This document shows, in pieces, positions 33,362 to 42,111 of a stretch of 64,000 nucleotides of DNA. Below the pieces are notes generated by a model. The model ran no database searches. It had not been told where the DNA came from and was given only the letters and a program-made list of their open reading frames with translations. The position numbers were made by a program, and so were the translations under genes. The DNA lies in NCBI GenBank assembly GCA_965263325.1, contig CBDHGY010000002.1, positions 434,001 through 498,000 on the forward strand, in the 5' to 3' direction. How positions within the stretch are numbered: position 1 is the stretch's first letter; every line of letters begins with the position of its first letter. The DNA comes from CBDHGY01 sp965263325. GTDB lineage: Bacteria > Pseudomonadota > Alphaproteobacteria > Caulobacterales > Hyphomonadaceae.

Positions 33362-34555
33362 ATGTCTGTTGGCACAGTAAAACCTGAGCATGATCGCAAG
33401 TTCACGCTGAACTTCGGGCCTCAGCACCCGGCAGCGCACGGCGTTCTGCGGATGGTGCTCGATCTCGATGGGGAGGTTGTTGACCGTGTAGACAGCCATA
33501 TTGGTCTATTACACCGCGGTACCGAAAAGCTGTTGGAGTATAAGACTTACCTTCAGGGCCTGCCATATTTTGACCGGCTCGACTATGTCTCGCCAATGAA
33601 CCAGGAACATGCTTGGTGTCTGGCAATCGAGAAATTACTCGGTGTTGAGGTGCCGCGCCGCGCTTCTTTTATTCGCGTCCTTTATTGCGAGATTGGCCGC
33701 GTGATGAACCACCTTCTGAACATCGGCACGCAAGTCATGGATGTCGGTGCATTGACGCCGATCACATGGTGTTTTGAAGAGCGCGAGAAGTTGTGTATTT
33801 TTTACGAGCGTGCTTCAGGCTCTAGAATGCACTCGGCATATTTCCGTCCAGGGGGCGTGCATCAGGATCTGCCTCAAGCTTTGATTGATGACATCTGGAC
33901 CTGGTGTGAGGAGTTTCCGTCCGCGCTGGCCAATATCGAGAAACTCGTGACGGATAATCGCATCTTCAAACAGCGCAATGTTGATATCGGTGTTGTCGAC
34001 GAGAAGACGATCATGGATTGGGGCTTTTCGGGCGTGATGGTGCGCGGTTCAGGCTTAGCTTGGGACCTGAGACGTTCTCAACCCTACGAAGTTTATAATG
34101 AGCTCGATTTCAACGTTATCGTTGGTAAGCATGGCGACAACTATGATCGCTATGTCTGCCGTATGGATGAGATGCTCGAAAGCGTTAAGATTATAAAGCA
34201 ATGCATCAAAATGATGCCTCAAGGCCCCGTTCTCGCTCTCGACAATAAAATAACTCCCCCGCGGCGCGGTGAAATGAAGCGCTCGATGGAAGCGCTTATC
34301 CACCATTTCAAGCTCTACACAGAGGGTTTTCATGTGCCGGAAGGCGAGGTGTATGCGGCGGTCGAGGCACCGAAAGGTGAGTTTGGTGTTTATCTCGTTT
34401 CGGATGGAAGCAATCGTCCTTATCGAGTGCATCTGAGGGCGCCCGGTTTCCCGCATCTTGAGGCAATGGATCATCTTTGCAAAGGGCATATGCTCGCAGA
34501 CGTCTCCGCAATTCTAGGCTCACTTGATATCGTATTTGGGGAGATTGACCGCTGA
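33362..34555 (+). CDS. nuoD: NADH-quinone oxidoreductase subunit D
   Basis: The 49-kDa subunit that forms the quinone site with NuoB; 397 residues. Conserved FGPQHPAAHGVLR (quinone-site His), LHRGTEKLLEYKTY, YFDRLDYVSPMNQEHAW, RVLYCEIGRVMNHLL and the C-terminal DIVFGEIDR are present. Its stop codon overlaps by one base the start of a VOC-fold gene that is not a known complex I subunit. Confidence 0.97.
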   Translation: MSVGTVKPEHDRKFTLNFGPQHPAAHGVLRMVLDLDGEVVDRVDSHIGLLHRGTEKLLEYKTYLQGLPYFDRLDYVSPMNQEHAWCLAIEKLLGVEVPRRASFIRVLYCEIGRVMNHLLNIGTQVMDVGALTPITWCFEEREKLCIFYERASGSRMHSAYFRPGGVHQDLPQALIDDIWTWCEEFPSALANIEKLVTDNRIFKQRNVDIGVVDEKTIMDWGFSGVMVRGSGLAWDLRRSQPYEVYNELDFNVIVGKHGDNYDRYVCRMDEMLESVKIIKQCIKMMPQGPVLALDNKITPPRRGEMKRSMEALIHHFKLYTEGFHVPEGEVYAAVEAPKGEFGVYLVSDGSNRPYRVHLRAPGFPHLEAMDHLCKGHMLADVSAILGSLDIVFGEIDR

Positions 34556-35004
34556 TGGCCGCGTTTCCCGAGCATCGTCTATCCATTATCACACTTGGCG
34601 TTAAAGACCGGGCCGCGATGACTGCTTTTTATGAGGATGTTATAGGCTTTAGAAATGTCGGGCCAGACGGAATGGCCATGTTTGATATGGGCGGCTTCGT
34701 GCTGGGGCTTTGGGAAGAAGATAAGCTCGCCGACGATGCCGGTCTGCCGGACAATCGGGCCGGCGACTTTCGCGGCGTAGCTTTGGCTTACAATACGCGC
34801 TCGATTGAAGAAACCGATGAGATATTTGCGCGTTTGAAGCAGGCAGGCGTTGTTGTTACCAAACCGCCTCACAAGGCTTTTTGGGGCGGGTATTCGGGAT
34901 ATTTTAAAGATCCAGAAGGAAACGCCTGGGAAGTGGCGTTCAATCCCTACTGGACGTTCGATGACGCCGGGCGCGTTGTTTTGCCAGCGGCGGAGGGAGC
35001 ATAG
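34555..35004 (+). CDS. VOC-family (glyoxalase-like) protein inside the nuo operon
   Basis: A 149-residue vicinal-oxygen-chelate protein. Two beta-alpha-beta-beta-beta modules are seen: ITLGVKDRAAMTAFYEDVIGF at the start, and a second half ending in GYSGYFKDPEGNAWEVAFNPYW, the usual closing motif with its metal-type Glu. The family includes glyoxalases, dioxygenases and antibiotic-binding proteins; the function here is unknown. It overlaps nuoD by one base (TGATG) and ends with its TAG overlapping the GTG of nuoE, so it is translated as part of the operon. It could be a stress-protection protein or an assembly helper; both are guesses. Confidence 0.85.
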   Translation: MAAFPEHRLSIITLGVKDRAAMTAFYEDVIGFRNVGPDGMAMFDMGGFVLGLWEEDKLADDAGLPDNRAGDFRGVALAYNTRSIEETDEIFARLKQAGVVVTKPPHKAFWGGYSGYFKDPEGNAWEVAFNPYWTFDDAGRVVLPAAEGA

Positions 35005-36065
35005 TGGGCGTTCGTAGATTTGATATTGCTGCTGGTGGTGACCAATTTGCTTTTCTGCCGGAAACGGAGCCAAAAATCGCATTCTGGCTTGGCAAGTACC
35101 CAGAAGAGCGAAAGCGTTCCGCTGTTATCCCGATGCTGTGGCTTGCACAGAAAGACAATAATGGTTGGCTTTCAGAGCCTGCGATGCGGGAAGTCGCTGA
35201 CAGGCTCGATATGCCATACATTCGCGTCTACGAAGTTGCGACGTTCTATACCATGTTTCGGCTGCAACCTGTCGGGAAACATCATATACAACTTTGCGGA
35301 ACAACGCCCTGTATGTTGCGCGGAGCGAATGATCTTAAAGACGTTTGCGAAGAAAAAATTGGCCCAAAGATGCAGGTCACCGATGACGGTAAGTTGAGTT
35401 GGGAAGAGGTTGAGTGCCTTGGCGCTTGTGCCAATGCGCCGATGGCTCAGGTAAACGACTATTATTATGAGGATCTGACACCTGAAAGCTTCGGTGCCCT
35501 GCTTGATAAGATGCAGAACGGTGTTGAAACCAAGCCGGGCCCTTTGCTCGATCGGCAAACAAGTGCGCCAATCGGTGGGCTGACAAGCTTAAAAAGCGAA
35601 GAGCTTTATGACGGGTCGCGCGCCGAGCCTATTACGCTGCCTAATTTGCCTGAGCCCTCAGAAGAACAATCAAACTCTTCAAGCTTCGCTGCTGCTGCGT
35701 CAGTCGTAAAGGACGCCGTTTCCACTGATGCGAGCACATCAAAGTCAGCAGTTGCTTCAGTGGGCGAAGCGCCTCCAACCGTCGCTATGCCATCGGATGG
35801 CGCGGACGATTTGAAACGGATTAAGGGGATTGGACCGAAAAATGAGGATGCGCTGAATGATCTCGGCATCTTCACCTTTGCTCAAATCGCTGAATGGTCG
35901 CTACTGAACATTGAATGGGTCGAGCGTCGGCTAGAGTTTCCTGGTAGGATTGAGCGAGAAGATTGGATTGGGCAAGCAAAAGTACTGGCGTTGGGTAATG
36001 AAACGGAGTTTTCAAAAAGAGTTGACGCCGGAGAAGTCGAGTCAAGTAAAGAGGAGGGGGAATAA
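35004..36065 (+). CDS. nuoE: NADH-quinone oxidoreductase subunit E with C-terminal helix-hairpin-helix extension
   Basis: The 24-kDa subunit with the 2Fe-2S cluster N1a. Core residues about 1-165: YEVATFYTMF, the first two Cys in QLCGTTPCMLRG, and the later two in VECLGACANAPMAQV. Typical NuoE ends near 165-200, but this protein has 353 residues. A Ser/Ala-rich linker (about 200-260, EEQSNSSSFAAAASVV) leads to a helix-hairpin-helix-like module starting near residue 270: LKRIKGIGPKNEDALNDLG, then WSLLNIEWVERRL. Related extensions occur in some alphaproteobacterial NuoE proteins; their function is not known to me. The start is GTG, overlapping the VOC gene stop. Confidence 0.94.
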   Translation: MGVRRFDIAAGGDQFAFLPETEPKIAFWLGKYPEERKRSAVIPMLWLAQKDNNGWLSEPAMREVADRLDMPYIRVYEVATFYTMFRLQPVGKHHIQLCGTTPCMLRGANDLKDVCEEKIGPKMQVTDDGKLSWEEVECLGACANAPMAQVNDYYYEDLTPESFGALLDKMQNGVETKPGPLLDRQTSAPIGGLTSLKSEELYDGSRAEPITLPNLPEPSEEQSNSSSFAAAASVVKDAVSTDASTSKSAVASVGEAPPTVAMPSDGADDLKRIKGIGPKNEDALNDLGIFTFAQIAEWSLLNIEWVERRLEFPGRIEREDWIGQAKVLALGNETEFSKRVDAGEVESSKEEGE

Positions 36066-37369
36066 TGCTGCAAGATAAAGACAGAATTTTCACAAATCTT
36101 TATGGCATTCACTCGCCCGGCCTTGAAGAAGCCAAGCGCCGCGGCGCATGGAATATGACGCGCGAAATGCTCGCGCAGGAACCAGATTGGCTATGTGATC
36201 AAATTAAAGCGTCTGGGCTGAGAGGCCGTGGTGGAGCAGGGTTTCCCACTGGCCTAAAATGGACGTTCATGCCGAAGGAAGTGCGTGATCGCCCTCATTA
36301 TCTTGTTGTAAACGCCGACGAGTCCGAGCCTGGAACATGTAAGGATCGTGAGATTATGCGTCATGATCCGCATCTCCTTATCGAAGGGTGCATGGTGGCA
36401 TCCAGAGCGATGCGTGCTCACAAATGCTACATTTACCTTCGAGGTGAGTACATTGCCGAACGCGAGGCGCTTGAGGCTGCAGTTAAAGAAGCTTACGAGG
36501 CCGAGCTTATTGGCAAAGATAATTTGAATGGCTGGGATTTTGACGTCTACGTTCATCATGGAGCCGGCGCTTACATTTGCGGCGAAGAGACGGCGCTTCT
36601 TGAAAGCCTGGAGGGTAAGAAAGGGCAGCCTCGTCTTAAGCCACCCTTTCCGGCGAACGCCGGTCTTTATGGCTGCCCGACGACGGTGAATAACGTCGAG
36701 TCGATTGCTGTTGTTCCAACAATTTTACGGCGCGGTGCAGATTGGTTTGCGGGTTTCGGTCGTCCAAACAATGCTGGCACAAAACTCTTTTGCATTTCCG
36801 GTCACGTGAACGCACCGTGTAACGTGGAAGAAGAAATGTCTATTACGTTTCGCGAGCTGATTGACACGCATTGCGGCGGCATTCGTGGCGGATGGGATAA
36901 TCTAAAAGCCGTTATTCCTGGCGGGTCATCCGTCCCGATGGTGCCGGCAGAGCAAATCATGGATGCGCACATGGATTTTGATACGCTGCGCGATTTGCAA
37001 TCAGGCCTAGGGACTGCGGCGGTTATCGTGATGGACCAGTCGACCGACCTTATCAAAGCCATTGCACGTATTGCATATTTTTACCGCCATGAGAGCTGCG
37101 GTCAGTGTACGCCGTGCCGAGAAGGGACGGGCTGGATGTGGCGCGTGCTCGAGCGCATGGCAGTTGGTGAAGCAGAGCATGAAGACATCGATATGCTCCT
37201 CGATGTGTCTAAGCAGGTAGAGGGGCATACAATCTGTGCACTTGGCGATGCGGCGGCTTGGCCTATCCAGGGATTGATCCGTCATTTCCGCCATGAAATC
37301 GAAGAGCGAATAAACGAATATCGCTTGCCGAGGGCCATGGTCCAAGGTGCGGTCGTGGCGGCGGAGTAA
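36065..37369 (+). CDS. nuoF: NADH-quinone oxidoreductase subunit F
   Basis: The 51-kDa subunit that binds FMN and NADH and carries 4Fe-4S cluster N3. LRGRGGAGFPTGLKW is the NADH/FMN glycine-rich loop; NADESEPGTCKDRE and GAGAYICGEETALLESLEG follow; the N3 cysteines are in ESCGQCTPCREG and the later HTICALGDAAAWP. 434 residues, full length. The ATG overlaps the last base of the nuoE stop (TAATG). Confidence 0.97.
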   Translation: MLQDKDRIFTNLYGIHSPGLEEAKRRGAWNMTREMLAQEPDWLCDQIKASGLRGRGGAGFPTGLKWTFMPKEVRDRPHYLVVNADESEPGTCKDREIMRHDPHLLIEGCMVASRAMRAHKCYIYLRGEYIAEREALEAAVKEAYEAELIGKDNLNGWDFDVYVHHGAGAYICGEETALLESLEGKKGQPRLKPPFPANAGLYGCPTTVNNVESIAVVPTILRRGADWFAGFGRPNNAGTKLFCISGHVNAPCNVEEEMSITFRELIDTHCGGIRGGWDNLKAVIPGGSSVPMVPAEQIMDAHMDFDTLRDLQSGLGTAAVIVMDQSTDLIKAIARIAYFYRHESCGQCTPCREGTGWMWRVLERMAVGEAEHEDIDMLLDVSKQVEGHTICALGDAAAWPIQGLIRHFRHEIEERINEYRLPRAMVQGAVVAAE

Positions 37370-37375
37370 TACAGT

Positions 37376-39478
37376 ATGAGCGATACGTTTAAACTCACCA
37401 TCGATGGCCAAGAAATCGAAGTGCCACGTCATTACACGCTGATGCAGGCATGTGAGGAAGCGGGCGCTGAGATCCCACGTTTTTGTTACCATGAACGCTT
37501 ATCTGTGGCGGGCAACTGCCGCATGTGCCTTGTCGAGTGGGAAGGCGCGCCGAAACCAATTGCTTCTTGCGCTCAGACCGTTGGAGATATGCGTCCGAAC
37601 AGAGATGGCTCCGCACCGATCATCCGTACGCGCGGTGACTATGTCGAGAAGGCGCGTAACGGCGTCATGGAATTCCTGCTTATCAATCACCCCTTGGATT
37701 GCCCAATTTGCGATCAGGGCGGCGAGTGCGATTTGCAAGATCAGGCAATGGCTTATGGCCGCGGCGGGTCTCGCTTCGAGCTGAACAAGCGAGCAGTTGA
37801 AGATAAGAATATGGGGCCGCTAGTGAAAACGATTATGACGCGCTGCATTCAGTGCACGCGGTGTGTTCGCTTCGCTGCTGAGGTCGCAGGCGTCGAAGAG
37901 ATTGGTATGATTTCACGCGGCGAAGACGCAGAAATCACGACGTATCTTGAGGCGTCGCTTTCTTCCGAGCTTTCAGGCAATGTAATTGATCTTTGCCCAG
38001 TCGGAGCGCTTACGTCAAAACCTTATGCTTTCAATGCGCGCCCTTGGGAGCTGCGAAAAACAGACTCGATTGATGTCATGGACGCTCTTGGTTCCGCGAT
38101 CAGGGTGGACTCTAAAGGTGACGGCGTGATGCGGATCATGCCGAGAATTAATGAAGAGGTAAACGAGGAATGGCTGTCAGATAAATCGCGGTTCATCTGG
38201 GATGGGCTATCTCGTCAGCGCCTTGATAAGCCTTATGTGCGCGAGGGCGGCAAACTTCGAGCAGCAACTTGGCCAGAAGCACTTGAGGCAACAGCGACCG
38301 CTCTAAACGGCTCTGCAGACAAGATTGGCTTTATTGCGGGTGATCTTGTGGAAGTGGAGCAGCTAAAGGCGGCGCTAGATCTCGCGAGAAGCAAAAACAT
38401 CCAGTCAACCGATTGTCGCCCAGCTGGTGCGAAGTATGGGATGAGCGGCCAGCGTGAGCATTACATTTTAAATCCAACGCTTATGGGGGTAGAAGATGCC
38501 GATGCGCTCCTGCTGATAGGTGCGAATCCGCGTTTGGAAGCGGCAGTCTGGAATGCACGAATTCGGAAAGCATGGCTTTGGAACGATCTGTCTGTTGGGC
38601 TCATCGGAGAGCATGTGGATCTCACTTACGAGTATGATTATCTCGGCAACGATCCATCTTCGATCGTAAGTCTGTTATCCAGCGACAGTGCCTTTGCGGA
38701 ATTCCTGCAGAGTGCAAACAAGCCAATGATAATTGTTGGCGAACAAGCATTGTGCCGTACTGATGGCGACGCAGTCTTTAGGGCAGCCCACGATCTGGCG
38801 CTACAATGCGGCGCGATTGGTGAGGAGTGGGCCGGGTTTGGCATTCTGCATAACGCTGCAGCGCGGGTTGGCGCGCTTGATATAGGCTTCTTGCCTGAGG
38901 ATGGCGGAGCAGATACCGCAGCTATTCTTTCGGGCGACATGGACACAGTGGTGTTGCTCGGCGTTGATGATGCCGATTTAAGCGGTTTGTCCGCTACAAC
39001 CGTAATCTATGTTGGTCACCACGGAGATGCGGGTGCGTCAAAAGCAGATATCATTCTGCCATGTGCAGCGTATACCGAACTCGACGCCACGTATGTGAAC
39101 ACTGAAGGGCGTGTGCAGATGACCCGAAAGGCTGTTCAGCCTAAAGGGGAAGCTAAAGAAGGGTGGGCAATATTCCGCGCTCTATCCGCTCATCTCGGTA
39201 ATCCGCTAGATTATGATTCAGCTGATGAGCTTCGCTCGAAGTTGCGAGGCACGGATAACGAGAAGACAAATTTTGCCGGCCTAGGCTTTGCGCCTGGTAC
39301 TTCCGGCGCGAGTGCTTTGATGAATCCTGTCTCTGCGGTTTCTTCTCTCACAAGCACGCCCTTTGGCGGATTGGTAGAGGACTTCTACCTTACCAATCCT
39401 ATCGCGCGGGCGTCCAAGACGATGGCAGAGTGCTCCATGGCGAAACGTTCGCTTGAACAGCCGGTCGCAGCAGAGTAG
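37376..39478 (+). CDS. nuoG: NADH-quinone oxidoreductase subunit G
   Basis: The 75-kDa subunit, 700 residues. N-terminal ferredoxin domain with 2Fe-2S N1b (PRFCYHERLSVAGNCRMC and a later Cys in PIASCAQTV), the His-ligated N5 region (NHPLDCPICDQGGECDLQD) and N4 cysteines (TRCIQCTRCVRFAAE, LCPVGALTSKP). The molybdopterin-like C-terminal domain contains no cofactor, as usual. It lacks the additional N7 cluster Cys set as far as I can see. It sits six bases after nuoF. Confidence 0.96.
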   Translation: MSDTFKLTIDGQEIEVPRHYTLMQACEEAGAEIPRFCYHERLSVAGNCRMCLVEWEGAPKPIASCAQTVGDMRPNRDGSAPIIRTRGDYVEKARNGVMEFLLINHPLDCPICDQGGECDLQDQAMAYGRGGSRFELNKRAVEDKNMGPLVKTIMTRCIQCTRCVRFAAEVAGVEEIGMISRGEDAEITTYLEASLSSELSGNVIDLCPVGALTSKPYAFNARPWELRKTDSIDVMDALGSAIRVDSKGDGVMRIMPRINEEVNEEWLSDKSRFIWDGLSRQRLDKPYVREGGKLRAATWPEALEATATALNGSADKIGFIAGDLVEVEQLKAALDLARSKNIQSTDCRPAGAKYGMSGQREHYILNPTLMGVEDADALLLIGANPRLEAAVWNARIRKAWLWNDLSVGLIGEHVDLTYEYDYLGNDPSSIVSLLSSDSAFAEFLQSANKPMIIVGEQALCRTDGDAVFRAAHDLALQCGAIGEEWAGFGILHNAAARVGALDIGFLPEDGGADTAAILSGDMDTVVLLGVDDADLSGLSATTVIYVGHHGDAGASKADIILPCAAYTELDATYVNTEGRVQMTRKAVQPKGEAKEGWAIFRALSAHLGNPLDYDSADELRSKLRGTDNEKTNFAGLGFAPGTSGASALMNPVSAVSSLTSTPFGGLVEDFYLTNPIARASKTMAECSMAKRSLEQPVAAE

Positions 39479-39489
39479 GGCGTGTCCGA

Positions 39490-40578
39490 ATGAGCAACTT
39501 CGTAGAGCAGTATGGGATTTGGGCGGGCCTTGGGCTTGCACTTGGGCAGATTGCAATTTTTATGATTGCTCTGTCTCTAACCCTTGTTCTTCTGATCCAT
39601 CTTGATCGTAAGACCTGGGCTGCAGTGATGATGCGCAAGGGGCCAAATGTTGTTGGTCCGTTTGGACTGTTCCAGAACTTTGCGGATGCTGGCAAATTCC
39701 TACTTAAGGAAATCATCATACCTGCCGGTGCTAACAAGACAGTCTTTATTATTGCGCCGATCCTAACGCTTGTTCTGGCGTTTGGTGCATGGGCGGTCAT
39801 TCCCGTTGCGCCTGGTGCAAGTGACGGTTCTTCTTGGGTGATTGCCGATCTTAACGTCGGAATTCTTTATCTGTTCGCAGTTTCATCGCTTGGTGTTTAT
39901 GGCGTGATTATGGGCGGCTGGGCTTCGAACTCGAAATATCCGTTCCTGGCGTCTCTGCGATCAGCAGCGCAAATGGTGTCATACGAAGTTTCCATTGGGT
40001 TCGTCATCGTAACAGTGATTTTGCTCGTAGGATCGATGAATTTGTCAGACATCGTGAACGCACAAGAAGGCGGACTGTTTGCTTGGCATGCCTTCACATT
40101 CAAACACCCCGGACTGATTTTGATAATGTTTCCAATGCTGGTGATTTTCTTTGTCTCGGCGTTGGCAGAAACTAATCGCCCACCATTTGATCTACCCGAA
40201 GCAGAGTCGGAGCTCGTTGCCGGTTATCAAGTAGAGTATTCATCCACCCCGTATTTGCTCTTCATGTTCGGCGAGTATCTCAACATCATGTTGATGTGCG
40301 CGATGATGACCGTTCTGTTCTTTGGCGGATGGCATGGTCCGATACCAATGGAATTTACGGCGGACTGGCCACCAGCGGTTCTCAGTTTGGGCGGTCTTTT
40401 TTGGTTTACAGTGAAGATGGTCTTCTTCTTCTTCCTGTTTGCACTCACAAAGGCGGTTGTTCCACGGTACCGCTATGACCAATTGATGCGCCTTGGTTGG
40501 AAGATTTTCTTGCCAACATCTTTGGTCGCAGTTTTGGTAGTGGCGGGATATGTCGCATATTCAGGAGTGACAGCATGA
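39490..40578 (+). CDS. nuoH: NADH-quinone oxidoreductase subunit H
   Basis: A membrane subunit that completes the quinone cavity; 362 residues with about eight transmembrane helices. Signature segments: HLDRKTWAAVMMRKGPNVVGPFG near the N-terminus, SLRSAAQMVSYEVSIG, the acidic loop AETNRPPFDLPEAESELVAGY, and PRYRYDQLMRLGWK near the end. It ends in ATGA, overlapping the nuoI start. Confidence 0.97.
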   Translation: MSNFVEQYGIWAGLGLALGQIAIFMIALSLTLVLLIHLDRKTWAAVMMRKGPNVVGPFGLFQNFADAGKFLLKEIIIPAGANKTVFIIAPILTLVLAFGAWAVIPVAPGASDGSSWVIADLNVGILYLFAVSSLGVYGVIMGGWASNSKYPFLASLRSAAQMVSYEVSIGFVIVTVILLVGSMNLSDIVNAQEGGLFAWHAFTFKHPGLILIMFPMLVIFFVSALAETNRPPFDLPEAESELVAGYQVEYSSTPYLLFMFGEYLNIMLMCAMMTVLFFGGWHGPIPMEFTADWPPAVLSLGGLFWFTVKMVFFFFLFALTKAVVPRYRYDQLMRLGWKIFLPTSLVAVLVVAGYVAYSGVTA

Positions 40579-41060
40579 GTGTGTTCCAAGCCCTGCGCGG
40601 CGCAATGCTGACTGATTTCAGAACGGCTTTTTGGGTGGGCATAAAGGAAATGTTCCGGCGCAAAGCCACCATTAATTATCCTTTTGAAAAAGGACCTTTA
40701 AGCCCGCGCTTTCGCGGAGAACATGCGCTTCGCCGCTACGCCAATGGTGAGGAACGCTGCATCGCCTGTAAGCTTTGCGAGGCTATTTGCCCTGCACAGG
40801 CGATCGTTATCGAGGCAGAACCGCGTGATGACGGATCGCGCCGCACGACCCGTTACGACATAGATATGGTCAAATGCATTTATTGCGGTTTTTGTCAGGA
40901 GGCTTGTCCGGTTGACGCGATTGTCGAAGGGCCGAACTTCGAATTCGCGACCGAAACCCGCGAAGAATTATTTTACGACAAAGAGAGACTGCTGGCGAAT
41001 GGCGATCGCTGGGAGAGATTAATCGCAAAGAATCTGGAATTAGATGCGCCGTATCGCTAA
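40575..41060 (+). CDS. nuoI: NADH-quinone oxidoreductase subunit I
   Basis: The 23-kDa ferredoxin-like subunit with two 4Fe-4S clusters, N6a and N6b: RCIACKLCEAICPAQAI and KCIYCGFCQEACPVDAI. Length 161 residues. The N-terminal amphipathic region (INYPFEKGPLSPRFRGEHAL) is standard. The frame is open from 40497 inside nuoH; the ATG at 40575 gives the normal MSVFQALRG start and overlaps the nuoH stop by four bases. Confidence 0.97.
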   Translation: MSVFQALRGAMLTDFRTAFWVGIKEMFRRKATINYPFEKGPLSPRFRGEHALRRYANGEERCIACKLCEAICPAQAIVIEAEPRDDGSRRTTRYDIDMVKCIYCGFCQEACPVDAIVEGPNFEFATETREELFYDKERLLANGDRWERLIAKNLELDAPYR

Positions 41061-41082
41061 GACGGCGCGACTCAACATAAGT

Positions 41083-41101
41083 GAGGCGGGTTCTCCGCCT
41101 T
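41083..41101 (+). other. Intercistronic hairpin between nuoI and nuoJ
   Basis: GAGGCGG (41083-41089) and CCGCCTT (41095-41101) form a 7-bp stem (outer pair G:U) with loop GTTCT. It sits in the 86-base gap, the largest inside the nuo operon. No T tract follows, so it could be a processing or stability element rather than a terminator. Confidence 0.3.
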
Positions 41102-41146
41102 GCAATACATAGACGAAGCAACGAGGACAAAGGGAAGGTCGAACGC

Positions 41147-41749
41147 GTGGCAGTTGTCGCATTTTATATTTTGGCAGCCATTGTCATTGTTTCGGCTGTT
41201 GGCGTGATTGCTTCACGTAATCCGGTTCATTCCGTTCTGTTTTTAATATTGGCGTTTTTTACATCCGCCGGTCTTTTAGTTCTCATCGGCGCAGAATTTC
41301 TCGCTATGCTTATCGTCGTCGTATATGTCGGGGCGGTAGCGGTACTGTTTCTTTTTGTAGTGATGATGCTGGATGTTGATTTCGCTGAATTGAAGCAGGG
41401 CACTCTGAAATACTGGCCGTTTGCAATTATGATTGGGGTTGCTTTTTTTGCGATGATTGCACTTGTCGCGTTTTCTCGCGATCAGACAAATCTCAATACC
41501 GCTTATGTCCCCAAGAAAGACGGAACAGAGGCGACCAATGCCGAGGCGATCGGTCATGTCATGTACACCGATAATTTGCTCTTGTTCCAGTTGGCCGGGA
41601 TCATACTCCTGATTGCAATGATTGGAGCGATTGTTTTGACGCTTCGCCAGCGGCCAGGTGTGCGAAAACAAAACATAGCAAAGCAAACTGCCCGGAAGCG
41701 TTCGGACGCGGTTGAAGCGGTAGACGTGAAACCAGGGCAGGGGATTTAG
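41147..41749 (+). CDS. nuoJ: NADH-quinone oxidoreductase subunit J
   Basis: A membrane subunit of 200 residues with five transmembrane helices. Helix 3, with LVLIGAEFLAMLIVVVYVGAV, contains the pi-bulge helix involved in the water wire, and LFLFVVMMLDVDF follows. The frame is open from 41081, but the N-terminal 22 residues there are charged and unlike NuoJ; the GTG at 41147 (MAVVAFYILAAI) with GGAAGG about nine bases upstream is preferred. Confidence 0.94.
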   Translation: MAVVAFYILAAIVIVSAVGVIASRNPVHSVLFLILAFFTSAGLLVLIGAEFLAMLIVVVYVGAVAVLFLFVVMMLDVDFAELKQGTLKYWPFAIMIGVAFFAMIALVAFSRDQTNLNTAYVPKKDGTEATNAEAIGHVMYTDNLLLFQLAGIILLIAMIGAIVLTLRQRPGVRKQNIAKQTARKRSDAVEAVDVKPGQGI

Positions 41750-41755
41750 GACGAC

Positions 41756-42106
41756 ATGACACTTGGTCTTATGCACTATCTCGGCTTGTCTGCCGCTTTG
41801 TTCACCATCGGTGTTGTTGGAATTTTTGTGAACCGCAAGAACGTTATCGTGATCTTGATGGCGATCGAGCTCATACTGCTTTCTGTCAACATAAATTTGG
41901 CAGCCTTCAGCGTGTTCACGGGGGCAGAACACACTCTGGCAAATGGCGAAGTGATTGATGTTGTGGATGTTAATGGGCAAGTGTTTGCGATGTTGGTGCT
42001 GACGGTTGCTGCAGCAGAAGCGGCGGTCGGGTTGGCAATCCTTGTCGTCTATTTCAGAAACCGCGGTGATATTGCGGTTGAAGACGTCAATATGATGAAG
42101 GGGTAA
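41756..42106 (+). CDS. nuoK: NADH-quinone oxidoreductase subunit K with loop insertion
   Basis: A membrane subunit with three transmembrane helices and the two essential glutamates (MAIELILLSVN, VAAAEAAVGLA). Typical NuoK has 101-102 residues; this one has 116. The extra residues fall in the loop between helices 2 and 3 (about 55-72, TGAEHTLANGEVIDVVDVNG), so the helices themselves are intact. The C-terminus RGDIAVEDVNMMKG is the usual alphaproteobacterial form. Confidence 0.95.
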   Translation: MTLGLMHYLGLSAALFTIGVVGIFVNRKNVIVILMAIELILLSVNINLAAFSVFTGAEHTLANGEVIDVVDVNGQVFAMLVLTVAAAEAAVGLAILVVYFRNRGDIAVEDVNMMKG

Positions 42107-42111
42107 GGAAC

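Noticed and set aside
41276..41980. Long minus-strand open frame (234 codons) opposite nuoJ and nuoK
   Set aside because: Composition is antisense shadow of two well-conserved membrane proteins; His/Gln/Asn/Lys-rich with no domain and no ribosome site.
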